NCBI GenBank assembly: GCA_963693315.1
Contig: OY856188.1
Location: forward strand, 193,636,322-193,700,321
Reading direction: 5' to 3'
Source: Diogma glabrata
Taxonomy: Eukaryota; Arthropoda; Insecta; Diptera; Cylindrotomidae
DNA length: 64,000 nt
The number at the start of each line of letters is the position of its first letter. Positions within the stretch are counted from its first letter, which is position 1. Below, piece after piece: positions 1 through 11,381 of this stretch. The notes under the pieces were generated by a model. The model saw only the letters and a list, made by a program, of their open reading frames with translations. It was not told where the DNA came from and did no database searches. Position numbers and translations under genes: made by a program.

Positions 1-757
1 AAAATTTTCTGCGTTTTTAGTTTTTTTTTTTTAACCCTGTCTTAAGATACAGAGTGATGAAAAATCAAGAAATTGCTCGACCCTGGTGTATTGAAATGGC
101 TCTACAGTCAAAACTACTAAATATGCCAATTTAAAAACAATTCCTGGAACACGAGGATATCACTCATACATTCCTACAAATGATGGATCAATCTTAGCTA
201 GACGTTATTCTAACGTTACAGAATTTAGTAATGTAAAATTAAATATATGATAAAAAATGTGTAAAATATTTATTTTAAGTTAAAATTAAAAATTTATTAT
301 AAAAACATATATGTAAATCCAAAAAAAACTGTTCATTTTTTAACTCACTTATTTTATGATGAAAAATTTTAAGACGTGTTGCAATAAAATTAATAAAAAA
401 ACAAAAAATTTTCCCCTTCTGAATTTTTTATAAAATGTTAGGAACATATGTACCTTTCACATATTAAAAAAATCAAAAATTTAAAAAATACGCATTTCTA
501 GAAAGTCGAATTTGAATTTTTTACCGTTATTTTTCTAAAAAAATATGTTCAAGGTCATATAATGTGAATTATTATTTTGAGTAGCTCTGTTCTATACCTA
601 CATTTTGAGCTATATAACATTAAAATCAGTTCAGTAGTTTTGACTGTAGCGCCATTTTAATACACCAGGGTCGAGCCGTTTTTTGATTTTTCAACACCCT
701 GTATCTTAGGAAAGGGTAAAAAGAAAAAAAAACTAAAATCGCAGAAATTTTTTTTTT
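1..757. mobile_element. Inverted-repeat DNA element (non-autonomous), cut by the window start
   Basis: The first ~120 bases reappear as an imperfect reverse complement at about 630-757. Both arms contain the same blocks: a poly-T run after TTCTGCG, AAGATACAG, GAAAAATCAAG, CTCGACCCTGGTGTATT and ACAGTCAAAACTACT. The right arm has CACCCTGTATCTTAG. The interior (about 120-630) is AT-rich with no meaningful ORF, so this is a non-autonomous terminal-inverted-repeat element or a large foldback. The left arm reaches base 1, so its outer end and target duplication cannot be seen. The superfamily is unknown. Confidence 0.7.
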
Positions 758-874
758 TTGATGTCAATGAATTCCAATACCTAAATATACAAAATTAAAA
801 CCTCATTTCCAAAATTGGATGTTTTTTGCTGATTTCACGTGTTTGTCACCTATTATGTATTAATTTAATCATAA

Positions 875-910
875 CTAGCTTTTGCCCGGCGGCTTCGCCC
901 GCGTAGTACC
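875..910 (-). other. Helitron 3' terminus: hairpin plus CTAG, followed by host T
   Basis: Read on the minus strand, a GC-rich hairpin (GCGGGCGAAGCCGCC) is followed by about ten bases (GGGCAAAAG) and then CTAG at 878-875. The next minus-strand base is T, from A at 874. Helitrons are known to end in CTRR after a short 3' hairpin and to insert between A and T, so this fits a 3' end. It is correctly oriented for the minus-strand Helitron coding remnants that begin about 500 bases away. A related motif lies at 1062-1095. Confidence 0.75.
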
Positions 911-1061
911 TAAGTGCGATTTTTGCGATTCAATAATTGTTGAATTGTTACGCCGGCTTCCTACTACTTACTTCCCCATGAATAACCCTTCGTCAAAACC
1001 TTTATTGTTATTTATTTTTACAAAATACCGTATTATAAATTTTTCTTTTTATTATTATTAA

Positions 1062-1098
1062 TATAGCTGGGGTACCCGGCTTCGCTCAGGGAGTTGAT
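1062..1098 (-). repeat. Second Helitron-end-like GC motif
   Basis: On the minus strand this reads GAGCGAAGCCGGGTACCCCAGC. It resembles the GCGAAGCCG core of the terminus at 875-910 but has no clean CTRR end. It could be a decayed terminus of a related Helitron inserted earlier, or a subterminal hairpin of the same element. I cannot decide which. Confidence 0.4.
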
Positions 1099-1372
1099 AT
1101 GAGGTTGTATGGTAGTAAGAATAAAAGAATGATATACAAATTTTTTATTGAAAATATATTCTAACTACAACACTTCTATTTACAATACTTGTTTGCAAAC
1201 AACATTTTTCATTTTGTTATCTAGAGTATATATGTTTAAATTTTTCGAATTTCATACTCGAGAGCAAGCTACGTATAGTGAGAAAAGCAGGAGTGAGAAC
1301 CGTGAAAAAAGTAGGAGTCTTTTATGTTGATGCCGCAATATTTTAAAGTTTGTCCTTGCGCTTTGTTAATTG

Positions 1373-4300
1373 TTAACTATAGACTAATTTGATTGGAAAT
1401 TGCAGTCTTTTAAATTGGAATGGCAATCCAGTAGAGATCAGTGGTATTCTGGGGATAAATACTGCGTGTCTTTTGTCTTTCCCAGTCATAAGTTTGGCTT
1501 CGATGATGTTATTCGTTAGCTGTTTGACGATCATTTTTGTTCCATTGCATAGCTTTGGTGAGTTGAGATTTCTGAGTAGTATGATCGGAGGTTCAATTTT
1601 CAGCCGAAGACAATGTAATGGCATTCCTGGTTCCTTCAAACAATTTAAAATTCTGTAGGGAAGTAGACACTGTCTACTTTTGTATATTCTTTCTTCACCG
1701 GGAATTTTCTTTTGAATATTGATATCGTCAACAATATTATTTTTTGTTGCTAAAATTGCCCTCTGAAATAGCCACTCCGGATTGGTATAGTTATGAACAA
1801 TGTTTGGATAAATTTGGTCGATGAATTCATTTTCAGTAGTAGGCTTGTTGTTGTTGAGCAAAATATGCTATATTGTTTTGTCTTTCGATAGTTCAACTCT
1901 CATATTTTGTGTTAGTCGCAGTATTTGTATATGTGTTGCCAGAGATATGAGTTTTTTAAGCATGCATTGATTTCGTCTGCTGGTGTTGAGAGCATGAGTA
2001 GAGCTCCTCCCATCACTTCAGAGACTCCTCGCAAGTCTTGTAATGTTCTGTCCATAGCTTCGTTTGATTTTTTATGTGCCATCGTGGATTCGTCCCAAAA
2101 GATAATTTTAGCTTGTTTTAGAAGTTCACCTCGTCCAGATGCTTTTGAGATTTTACATACCGGGAATTATTTTTCGGCTACATTCAACGGTAGTTGTAGG
2201 GCGGAATGGGCAGTTTTTCCTCGTTCCTTAAGTGTGACAGCAATGCCAGATGATGCCAGTGCAAGTGCGATGTGTTGTTGAGCACGTATTTCTACCAGTA
2301 ATAGATTTATCAGAAACGTTTTCCAGTTGCTACCTGGTGCGTCCAAGTAAATAATTCCGCCAGTGTTGTTGTTGATCCGGTTCATGATAATGTTGTAATT
2401 TTTTTTTTATTGTCATTGAGAAGTGGTTTGTTATGAGCAATGTATTGAAGTAGTTCGTTGGTGTTGTAGCTTTTTCCCTTTGTAATTTCAAAGCTTAGCA
2501 TACTAAAAGCATCTCGTCGTGGTGTTGGCATCCCAAGTTGTACCAAGGTCTGGTTGTTTATCGCTAAACATTTATCTTGACGAATGAGTGTTTGATAGAA
2601 GATGTCGTCGTTGAATTCGATGACCAGTTCTAGATTAGCTTGTCTGATTTGGTATAGTATGTCATCACTCATTCCCTCTTTGAAGGAGTCCCATAGCTGT
2701 TTTGGATTCGATGGGTTACATGTTGTTAGAATTATGGCGAATAAGTCTCTGATTTGCTCAGCTGAGGCTGTGAGTGAGGTTTCTTGTAGTGTTAATACCA
2801 AGTGCTTATCATTTTCCAGTAGTCCTAAGCGTTAGAATGCTTCTCTGTACGTCTGGCATGTGAAATTTTTTGGTCCCCGCATTTCGTGTAGCAACATCCG
2901 GAAATAGAAACATTCGGCGTTGTTCTGATGTACGTTGTATACTCGGCCTAGTGTGTTAGTTTTCATCATTCCTGGATGATCCTCTACTGAAATTCCTTGT
3001 TTTCGTCGTTGAAAGATTTTTTTGATGTGTAGGGAATAGGTAGGGACGTCGAGATGTAATAATTTTTTCGCGAATGAATCCGTTTGGCACAGTTGAAAAA
3101 AGCTGTTTATGTTGTCTTTTTTGAAGTAAACATCTTTTATGAAGTAAGCTCTCTGTCCATTCTCTAAGTGTATTGCTAGATGTTGCACAGTTAGTTCGTG
3201 TTCGTGTATAGGATAACCGAAAATCCGCCACGTTGCTTCGTTACTGTTGATGTATCTTCCCATTTGGTGCATGAGGATCTCGTTGTTTCTGTTTTGTTGC
3301 TTGCTGTCTTTGGTTATTTGAAATACAATACAGTCATGTCACTGCCTTTGTTCACATACTTACAGACATACTTAATGGATTTCACTGAATTGCAATATTC
3401 TACGTTTATGTGTGCTTGGAATATTTTGGAAAGTAGTAGGTTATATGGTAATCTATTTCCTCTACATCTATTTCTACCCATTGATTATCTATTTCCAGTT
3501 CGTCTCTGCCTCGTATTTTGGTAGATCGTCTTCTGTATTTGGGATAATCATCATCTCCGGTTTGTGTGTCGTCCAAGTATAGTTTTGGGTAATTTTTTGT
3601 ACATTTTCCATCACTCATTCATGGCGAATTGGGGTTTAATGGCCCGCATGGTCCGTGAATCATATTTTTCACAACTATGTCGTACAGCTCCGGATCTTCT
3701 TGTGGATATTCACCTTGGATAATTTTGTCAATATCCGTGGTACGAATTCTGTTGTGTAGCCATATGAGATTATGTAAGTGAAGTAGTCCTCGTTTTTGCC
3801 ACTCAATTGTGTACATCCATCATCTAACGGTTCCAAAGATGTGGTATTTTGTGATGACTTCAATAAATATTAATATTTTTTTTTTTCGGAAAACTCGTGT
3901 CGATCCATGGGGTCTTGTCCGTATCTTAGTTTTTCTTTGATTTCTGGCCACGATGAGTTGCATGTGAATGTTATGAAGAGGTCAGGTCGTCCATATTTTT
4001 TTACGCAAGTCATAGCATCTTGAGTATATTCATGCATATTGGACTCGCTATGTAAAATGAGGGTAAGATTACCGTAATTAGATTTTCGTCATTTATGATC
4101 GCGTCTCGAAGGTGTACGTATTCGTCTCTGCGTAGTGTCTTCTGATTCATTCTTATGTAAAGCATCCGTTCCGCTTCCATTTTTGCATACATGTCTGCCA
4201 AGAATTGTTGGAATAAACGGCGAGTGTTGAGAATGTGATTGCTTGTTTCATTGTCTATGATCATTAAGCGGTAAGCATAGAACTCCTTGGAAGTTCCTTT

Positions 4301-4940
4301 TTGTTTGTTTCTACGCCTGTTTCAGGTTGGATTAGTTTTACATTAAAATGATATCCGTCCTCTCCGTACAAAAATATTAATGGATATTGGAGCGCATCAT
4401 ATGAACGGTGTGTTTCTACAATGCGTTGTAGTCCTTTTCTTCTTCGTTGTACAATTATGTCACGGATTGTTTTTTTTCATTGTCCGCAATTACGATGGCG
4501 ACTTCGTCTATCTGAGGTGCATTAAATTGACGTCCATGTTCTCCAGGTGGTTTCTTGTCGGCTCGAATTATGACTTTATAGTCATCAGAAATCATTCGGT
4601 CTAGTGCTGTTTTGAATATGTGAATAAATTGATTGTGTTTGAGTAAGATCGCTGTACATTTCTCGTCTCAATCCAGTGATGTTTGTGCATCGTTGATCAA
4701 TTTGCCTTCCTTCATTTTCGATGAAATATACTTGCAGAAATTTATAGTCTTCGTTGGGTAGTGGTAGTAATGAACCCATTTTGTGATAGATTTCTCCTTG
4801 GATGTAAAAAACACAATCGACTCCATCTCTGTTACTATTGATCGAAGTGACACCGAAAGAAGTCATTTGGAAGCAGGCGTTGTACGCTTTTATATTTTGA
4901 AGAAAGTGTTTCGATTCTGATAATGATTAATGTTAATGCA
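1373..4940 (-). pseudogene. Decayed Helitron Rep-helicase (rolling-circle transposase)
   Basis: A Helitron transposase nicks and joins single strands through an HUH/Y2 Rep domain and unwinds DNA with a Pif1-like helicase. From N to C on the minus strand: the N-terminal segment with GSLLPLPNEDYKFLQVYF at 4866-4585, a stretch at 4264-4010, and the HUH segment QKRGLLHLHNL at 3816-3619 (His-Leu-His near 3780-3772). The tyrosine pair lies in KYVCKYV at about 3373-3353. Helicase starts at 2385-2167 with a degenerate Walker A (PGSNWKT where PGGTGKT is usual) and continues with Walker B FWDES near 2098-2085. The C-terminus has LHCLRLKIEPPIILLRNLN at 1861-1373. At least seven frame changes or stops separate these parts, so the gene is dead. 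Rep catalytic residues survive better than the helicase P-loop. I could not fix the 5' TC end. Confidence 0.88.
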
Positions 4941-5821
4941 ATTTTTTGTAAATGTTTGAGTAAACTCACTGAAGTAATGCTAATAAGATTTGCAAAATTT
5001 TTAATTAATTTTTTGTTTATTTCTTGACCTCTCTCTTAACGTCTAATAGTAAATAAAAGCTCGATTTTTTTATTCCGGGGGTGATATCGGTAGCTAATTG
5101 GTGCAAAATGCTCATAATCTTCATTTTCAAAATGGATTTCAACACTTGTTTAATTCAATCTTAAACAATGATAAAACATTTTTTTTATTATTATTCTAAT
5201 TAATACATATTGCAATATGATCCGATAATAAACAAACGAAAATAGTTTTGTTAATCAAAACATTCCTTGCAGAGAAACAAAATTGAATATATGATAACCT
5301 TGGATATAAATCCGACATTTAAACAATTTTTTCTAGTAAACGAAACATTTACTAACACCAACGATCAATCTTTATCAAAAAAAAACCAATTCAAAAATGT
5401 ATGGCATTTTTAGCAAATAAAATAAAAAAAATTAATTAATTTATTTTTATTATTGTTCTTATTCTTATTTTATTTTAATCACGTTTCTTCTGTTGCATAC
5501 TAATTATTTTTTTATGAATTATAATTTAAGACAATTATATTCTTAATAAACAAAAAAAAATTTGAAACTTAAATTTATGCGTCTGAGATCATTTTAATTT
5601 TTAAAATATATTTTTTTTTCGTTTAACGTATATATAAGTTTTGTATTCTTAGAATATGTTGTCGAAAACTGAATATCAAGGTCATTCCGCAAAAAAAAGT
5701 AACTGAATAAATCTGAATTCGCGCGATCAACATTTTAATTTAGTTTGAAGTTGTACGCATGGAGAAATCAGTTTTTGTTGATTTGTAAATTTTTTGTTAA
5801 TTTTTGATCTACGAGTGTCAC
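4941..5821. other. AT-rich stretch without recognised genes
   Basis: Homopolymer-rich AT sequence with no ORF of interest. The 5' end of the minus-strand Helitron must lie somewhere at or near the start of this stretch, but no convincing TC terminus could be singled out. Confidence 0.5.
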
Positions 5822-5937
5822 AACCCAGCAGACTCCATACCCCTGCTATTGCCAAACTAGTTCACGTAAGATATCACACAGCACTGGCAATAGCAGTTAG
5901 ATATCTTAAGGGTGCTAAAGGATGGACTCTATTCAGT
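5822..5937 (+). repeat. Three-copy dispersed repeat, copy 1
   Basis: A ~115-bp unit with ordered blocks CCCTGCTATTGCC, CACGTAAGATATCAC, CACTGGCAATAGCAG, AGATATCTTAAGGGTGCT and a final TATTCAG. The same ordered blocks occur at 52106-52233 (same strand) and 23626-23746 (opposite strand). Each copy contains several GATATC-type half-palindromes and two inverted CTGCTATTGCC/GGCAATAG blocks, so it may fold. I recognise no family. Confidence 0.7.
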
Positions 5938-6660
5938 TACCGTTAACACTTTCAATCTTAGCTACGAAATTTCCATTGTTGTGTGCTTGTGTGCTATTGC
6001 TTACTCAAAAAAATGAGCCTCAATATAACCATCTAAACATTAACGAACTTTGAATATCTTCCTATAGAATTAGTTGTTTAGAACAACAGCTCGAGTAATA
6101 ACTACAAATGGTTTCAATAGGAATATTTGATTCATTTTAGCATAAATCATTAAAAATCATTTTGAAATAGTTTTTGTAGACTTTGTTAAGAAGGCATGAT
6201 CAGACGTAGATTCATCTTTTGCGATTTTTTTTAAAAAATCTTCTACAAATGAATCATTCCCGATCACACAAATAAAAAGCACATAAACTAAAAATGCAGA
6301 TTTTAAATATTTCAAGCGTCATTTAAAAATGTTTCAACCAAATCAATATTTGTTGCGACAGTTGGAACACCACAAAAAATTGAAAAAAAAACTTTTTTTT
6401 GAAACAATAAGATTGCCGCACATCTCCTGCTCAAGACCTTTCCAATGATATATATAATTGTCCCAGTTTTGTTGGTGGTTGGTACCACTTACCAATTACT
6501 TTAAATGGTACCACAAAAATATTGCTTACGTATTTATAATGTTGGCTTTAGATTATTAGGTGGCTGATTTATACTTCTTTTTTTAAAAAAATTTAATTAA
6601 CACACTTTTTGAAAAACGAACTAAAAATCAGAAATTAAATTTTACATTGACACAATGTTA

Positions 6661-6958
6661 TGTTGCAAAGAAACAAACGATATGTTCGTACAAACGTTAT
6701 GTCTTTTTAAAATTAAATTTATGTAGAAATATAGAAAAGGAACAAATGTATCCAATATTAATCTCTAACAGGAGACTACCAACGTTTATTCCCTTTCTAT
6801 TCTGAATGCGCGAATTCTGAATGCGAAACCTTTATTTTATGTAAAAAATGGGCACGGAAAACTGTTTATCTATCAAAAATACTCTTCTTTACAATTTCCA
6901 AGAATAATTATAAAAGACATAACGTTTGTACGAACACATCGTTTGTTTCTTTGCAACA
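6661..6958. mobile_element. Short element with ~46-bp terminal inverted repeats
   Basis: Bases 6661-6706 (TGTTGCAAAGAAACAAACGA through to ACGTTATGTC) recur as a near-perfect reverse complement at 6912-6958. The ~205-base loop is AT-rich and non-coding. This is the structure of a MITE or foldback element. Target duplication was not resolved. Confidence 0.7.
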
Positions 6959-7175
6959 CAGACACAAACACACTCTTTTGTAACACAGGCACAACAAATA
7001 TTCAATTTTAATCTAAAATAAAATAAAAGAAAAATATATATTTCGAACATATACCTACAAAATATTTTTCATTCTTCGAAATAGTATTTGTCGCATGTGA
7101 AAATATTTGTTGCACCCGAAAAAAATATATCAATCATCAAAACAAGCACTCAAAATTATTTTTGAGTTGACATAA

Positions 7176-7575
7176 TAGGCGCTTTCCAATCGAGTGAATT
7201 ACTGAACGATTCACTTAAACTGAATTGTATTCCGGAATTTGTATGTTCCAATGGTAATATATAGTTTACACTGAACGTAAACTAAGCTACTACAGAACTG
7301 ATTTGAATTAAATTAAGTGAAGGAAAAAATAGTTTCATCAGTTCAACATATTCATATTGTTTTATTTACGGTTTGTGGTCAAACGTTAAAATAATTAAAA
7401 AATAAATCGAAAAATATTTGATTGTCTTAATTTTCGATTTTGGCTATGTATTTTTTAAATGTCAAAAATTGCTGTTTTTTGTTGTTTTGGCTCTATTTTT
7501 GATGCTCTACTGAATATTAGACCAATTGGCTACAATCAATTCCTCCAGCAATTCACTTGATTAGAAAGCGGCTTA
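7176..7575. mobile_element. MITE with ~25-bp terminal inverted repeats
   Basis: TAGGCGCTTTCCAATCGAGT(GAATT) at 7176-7200 is matched by the reverse complement of AATTCACTTGATTAGAAAGC(GGCTTA) at 7550-7575. Length is 400 bp and there is no coding capacity. The interior is AT-rich. A TA dinucleotide lies at each edge, which could be a short target duplication, but AT-rich context makes this weak. Confidence 0.65.
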
Positions 7576-8645
7576 TATAGAATACAAATACAACGAAGAC
7601 GGCGCACTTTGTTTATATTTAAATATCTTAAATTGGTTTATAAATTTGTTAAATAAATTATATAATCAACAATTAAATAAATATTTAATAAATTTTGTGC
7701 AAAACTCGCTACTCGCTCCCTACGCTCCTGCTGCAAACTACACTCTTGTTTAGAAAACGCGTTCGCACTAGTAATATAATCTATAGAGTATTTTCCTTAA
7801 ACGTCAAACTTTAAACGTCAAAATTTGTCAATTATCAACTAACGGTGCATGCACAATGTATGAGGTTTTTCCTCATGAGATTTGACCAACTTTTTATTAC
7901 TATTTTTTAATAGAAATACAATGCTTTAAAATGTAGGTAGCTCAATTCTCTATTCTCATGAGGAAAAAGTTACGAAATTTTTAACTTTTTCTTGAGGAAA
8001 AATTATTTAAAAAAAAATTTTTTTTTTCTCAAAATAAATTTTCGTACAAACTTGGATCTCATGAGTAAAAGTATTTTCATTGTGCATGCATTGTAAGAAC
8101 GCCTCTTCATATGCGATTTGACACTTCAAAATGTTGTTTATAATTATACATTACATACAGCAATAAGAAGGAGAAATCAATAATTGCAATAATATTAATA
8201 ATTTAATTGACTTAAGATATAGTAAAAACAACATAAACACACCCCAAAACAATCTGACTTGCGAAAAATAATAATTTTTTTTGAATTTTCAAAATACAAA
8301 CCAGCTGTCAAGATATTTTCAGAAGAAATTTTACGTGGATGATTATGTTTTTTAAAATTTCGAAATTGTTTGTAGCCGGGTTTTTTTAAAATTTATTTAT
8401 TTTATAATATTATTTATTTAAACTATTTGTTTGACTAAATCAAAATTTTGTGACACTTTAGTACAATTTAGTACAATTTAACAGCCAGTCCGCTGTTCTA
8501 CCTATATATTAATACAAATTACAGCGAAGGTAGCACTTTAGTTTTAAATTAAAATTTAAATTTGTTAAATAAATGATATAATCAACAATTTAATAAATAT
8601 TAGATAAATTTTGGGATCGTATTAGTAATACAATCTACTATTCTA
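7576..8645. repeat. Diverged direct repeat, copies at 7576-7790 and 8505-8645
   Basis: Both copies contain, in order, TACAACGAAGACGGCGCACT or its variant ACAGCGAAGGTAGCACT, TAAATTTGTTAAATAAAT, ATATAATCAACAATT, AATAAATTTTG, and AGTAATATAATCTA or AGTAATACAATCTA. The first copy carries an extra ~45-base segment (GCTACTCGCTCCCTACGCTC). The unit is non-coding and of unknown family. Confidence 0.6.
7844..8092. mobile_element. Short inverted-repeat element (GTGCATGCACAATG ends)
   Basis: GGTGCATGCACAATGTATGA at the left is mirrored by TTTTCATTGTGCATGCATT at the right (8074-8092), and CTCATGAGAT at about 7874 by ATCTCATGAG at about 8056. A further internal pair, CTCATGAGGAAAAAGTTA and TAACTTTTTCTTGAGG, folds at 7957-8003. 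The 249-bp body is non-coding, consistent with a small foldback/MITE. Confidence 0.6.
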
Positions 8646-8683
8646 CTTTTTAGTTCGTTTTTCAAAAAGTGTGTTTTTTTAAT

Positions 8684-9597
8684 TTTTTGAAGTGAAAACT
8701 TCTTTAGGCGCGCTGGGCAATTTATATATTTAAATTATCGTCACGCTAATTTTTTAAGTATAAAATACCTATATTCGGGCGTAACGTTTCAAATTGTCCA
8801 TATAATCGCTTTCGATTAAGACGCTATAGGTCGAAAGTTTATTTCTCCTGGAGTGGTACATTTTTTATTGTATTTTTTTCAGTTTTATTAAATACCACTA
8901 AAATTATTGTTTGATTTTATTCATGAATTCAAGAAAATCGAATTTTAGATTGATCGATAATGCAGTTTTTTAAAGTTATTGCTACTGTCTTTTTCCGTTT
9001 CGTTCAAATTATTATCATTTCGATATTTAAGAACATTTCGATATTTAAGAACATTTCGATATTTAACAAGAAAATTATTTATTTTTCGGCAGGCAGTGCT
9101 AAAAATAATAAAATATTGGTTTTTCCATAATCATTTTCTATAATTTCATTGCCGTGAGGTAAAATAAGGAAAATAAATACTATTATTTGAGTATGTATTT
9201 CTCTTTCAATATGAGTTGACATCTTCATCACAAAAGATTGATTTAAACACAGTTTAAGGCTGCGGACAATTTCGATAGTGTAGTTTTTTAAGGTTATTGC
9301 TATTCTTTTGGCACAGCGTGATGTCAATGCGAAGGAAAATTTAGAATGAGTTGATTTTTCCGACATCTCAATATTTTATTCAGTTTTTAAAAGAAATGTT
9401 TTGTATTCTGTTTTTTTATACTTTTTGTTGTTGTTTTCTTTTTTTCATTTTTTCTACTTTTCATTTGGAATGGTATTTGTACCATTTTTGAAGTGAAAAC
9501 TTCTTTAGGCGCGTTGTGAGATTTAGTATGGTGAAAAATTTATTTAATCGAATCATCGTCACGCTATATACATATTAAATATAAAATAAATATTAAA
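8684..9597. repeat. Direct repeat with GAAGTGAAAACTTCTTTAGG core
   Basis: TTTTTGAAGTGAAAACTTCT followed by TTAGGCGCG occurs at about 8684-8713 and again at about 9485-9515. Each copy is followed ~25-40 bases later by ATCGTCACGCTA and then AAATAAAATA-type AT sequence. The core GAAGT-GAAA-ACTTC is a perfect small hairpin. Copies are ~800 bp apart in the same orientation. Origin unknown. Confidence 0.6.
9012..9068 (+). repeat. Tandem repeat, three ~20-bp units
   Basis: The unit ACATTTCGATATTTAAGA is repeated three times, the first and last slightly altered. It is short and local with no coding content. Confidence 0.8.
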
Positions 9598-9639
9598 AGA
9601 GAGTGTGATAAATTGTAATCATTTGTTATTTTCTTATTT

Positions 9640-10025
9640 CTTATTCTCATTTTCTTGATTTATAATTTGTTTTTTTTTTCTTTTTTATTGAATTTGATTT
9701 TTTTCGGCTTAAATATGGTGTGTAAGTGTGGTATAGTAAGTAAAGATTTTGTTGTATATTTAAGTAAAATTAAAAAAAATCGTTTTTTCATATTTGATTT
9801 GTGTGTGTTTCTTTATACTTTTTAATAAAGAAAACGCAATTAGTTAGTAATTAAACGAATAACCTAAGTATTGTTGAAATTAATGATGATATATTATAAA
9901 TAATTTTGCTCTCGTTCTCTTGATTAATATTTCGGTTTTTCATTTATGATTGAATTTGATGTTTTCTCAGTTAATAACAGTGTGGAAGTGTGATAAAGTA
10001 AGTAAAGATTTTGTTGTATGTACTA
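9640..10025. repeat. Diverged tandem duplication, ~260 bp apart
   Basis: 9640-9765 and 9900-10025 share, in order, TCTTGATT, TTGAATTTGAT, GTGTGTAAGTGTGGTATAG or GTGTGGAAGTGTGATAAAG, and AGTAAGTAAAGATTTTGTTG(TAT). The rest has diverged. It is non-coding. Confidence 0.6.
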
Positions 10026-11377
10026 GTCTCAAGACTGCCTTCTTTTTTTTAGTTATTTTATATTAGAGTTTTTAGTTATATGATTTTACCTAAAAATAAG
10101 TTACCCACATTATTTTACAGAAAATACATCATAAGTAAAACCAGTAATTAAATCACTTACCGAAAATTTAAGATTATTCTGAAATTTAAAGCGATTTTAA
10201 TAAGCTATATTTTATTCAGTGTTCTTACTACTGTAATATATAGCAATAGCCTAGTGTACAGTAATCTATTGCAATTATAATTATGTTATTTAAACATCCA
10301 GTGTAAAATTTCAGTACGTTTGCTTTACTCATTGTTTTAATTTTAAGTTCTATTATTAAACATGAGATGGTGCGCCTATTTCCATATACTTTTTATATAA
10401 CATTTGATCAAGTTTTTGTACTTTGATCAATATTTTAAATTCTGAACTTCGATTATGCAAATTAGTAAATATTGTAAATTACAAAAGCGAATTAAAAATT
10501 GTCTAAAATTTCCAATTTTCGTTTTTTTATATTCCTACAATTCCAATTTTTTTTTAAATAACTACCAGCGCATTCTATTAGCTGATGGATGAATTATAGA
10601 ATATCATGAATATATGACGGAAAGCTTTGAACAAAAAAATGTATGCTTTAATTTTTATACTCATTATTTACAATTTATGGATAGTTTTTCATATAAAATG
10701 ACAAAAATGTGTAATATGTCCTCGATTATAATGATATACTGAGCATGAGCAAAATTTCAACGCAAGAAACGGAGAAGCTTTTATAGATGGAGAAAAAATT
10801 ATTTAAAAATTGAATTTTTTTTTTAACTTTTATTAAGTTTTTTGGTCTAAAACTTAAAAAAAAACGTACAGACAGGCTCAACAAACTTGTTTATTGAAAT
10901 TGAGACTAATCAGTAATCACATAATGGAAAGTTGCTGAAAAATTGATGACAAAATTTAACCCAAAACAACTGTCAAATTTCAAGTCAAATAGAAGGGTAT
11001 AATAACAATACTAATAAATATTAACATTGTGTCGTGATCCAGCCAGTATATTTTTGTGAATCAGTGCTTAAAATTCTATAATGGAGATGGCCAACACCGA
11101 TTTAAATTCTGTTTATATGAAAGACAATGTTTTTGGTATTCTGGGCTGCAAATGGTTAAAATAAAATACCGTTTTAAACAGAAATCAACAAAATCTTTCT
11201 AATGCCCAATTAGTAGCTTTGATTGATCTAACTATTCGTTAGCCCATCCTCGTAAACTTAAATACCGATTTCTACGTGTAAGGTCAAGACCGACAATAAA
11301 TTATCAATTTTTAAAATAAAATAAATAAACATTTGCTAATTTAATTCCTTCACTTCCTTTTTTTTGTTCGTTGTAAA
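10026..11377. other. AT-rich sequence, no supported gene
   Basis: No ORF or repeat structure stands out. A 27-codon ATG ORF at about 11082-11165 is too short to support. This is the 5' (left) host flank of the intact LTR element and ends in the ATAT target duplication. Confidence 0.5.
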
Positions 11378-11381
11378 ATAT

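Larger units (their letters stand above)
6591..8690. repeat. Inverted pair ~2 kb apart sharing CACACTTTTTGAAAAACGAA
   Basis: A ~40-bp block at 6591-6627 (ACACACTTTTTGAAAAACGA, then ACTAAAAA) occurs inverted at 8645-8690. Between them sit two short inverted-repeat elements and one half of a direct repeat. The pair could be the ends of a larger composite DNA transposon or two independent copies of one repeat. No transposase remnant lies between them. Confidence 0.5.

Noticed and set aside
9079..9366. 95-codon minus ORF
   Set aside because: No motif, AT-rich random-looking composition, starts between repeats.
11082..11165. 27-codon ATG ORF (MEMANTDLNSVYMKD...)
   Set aside because: Too short and unsupported by any flanking coding sequence or splice sites.
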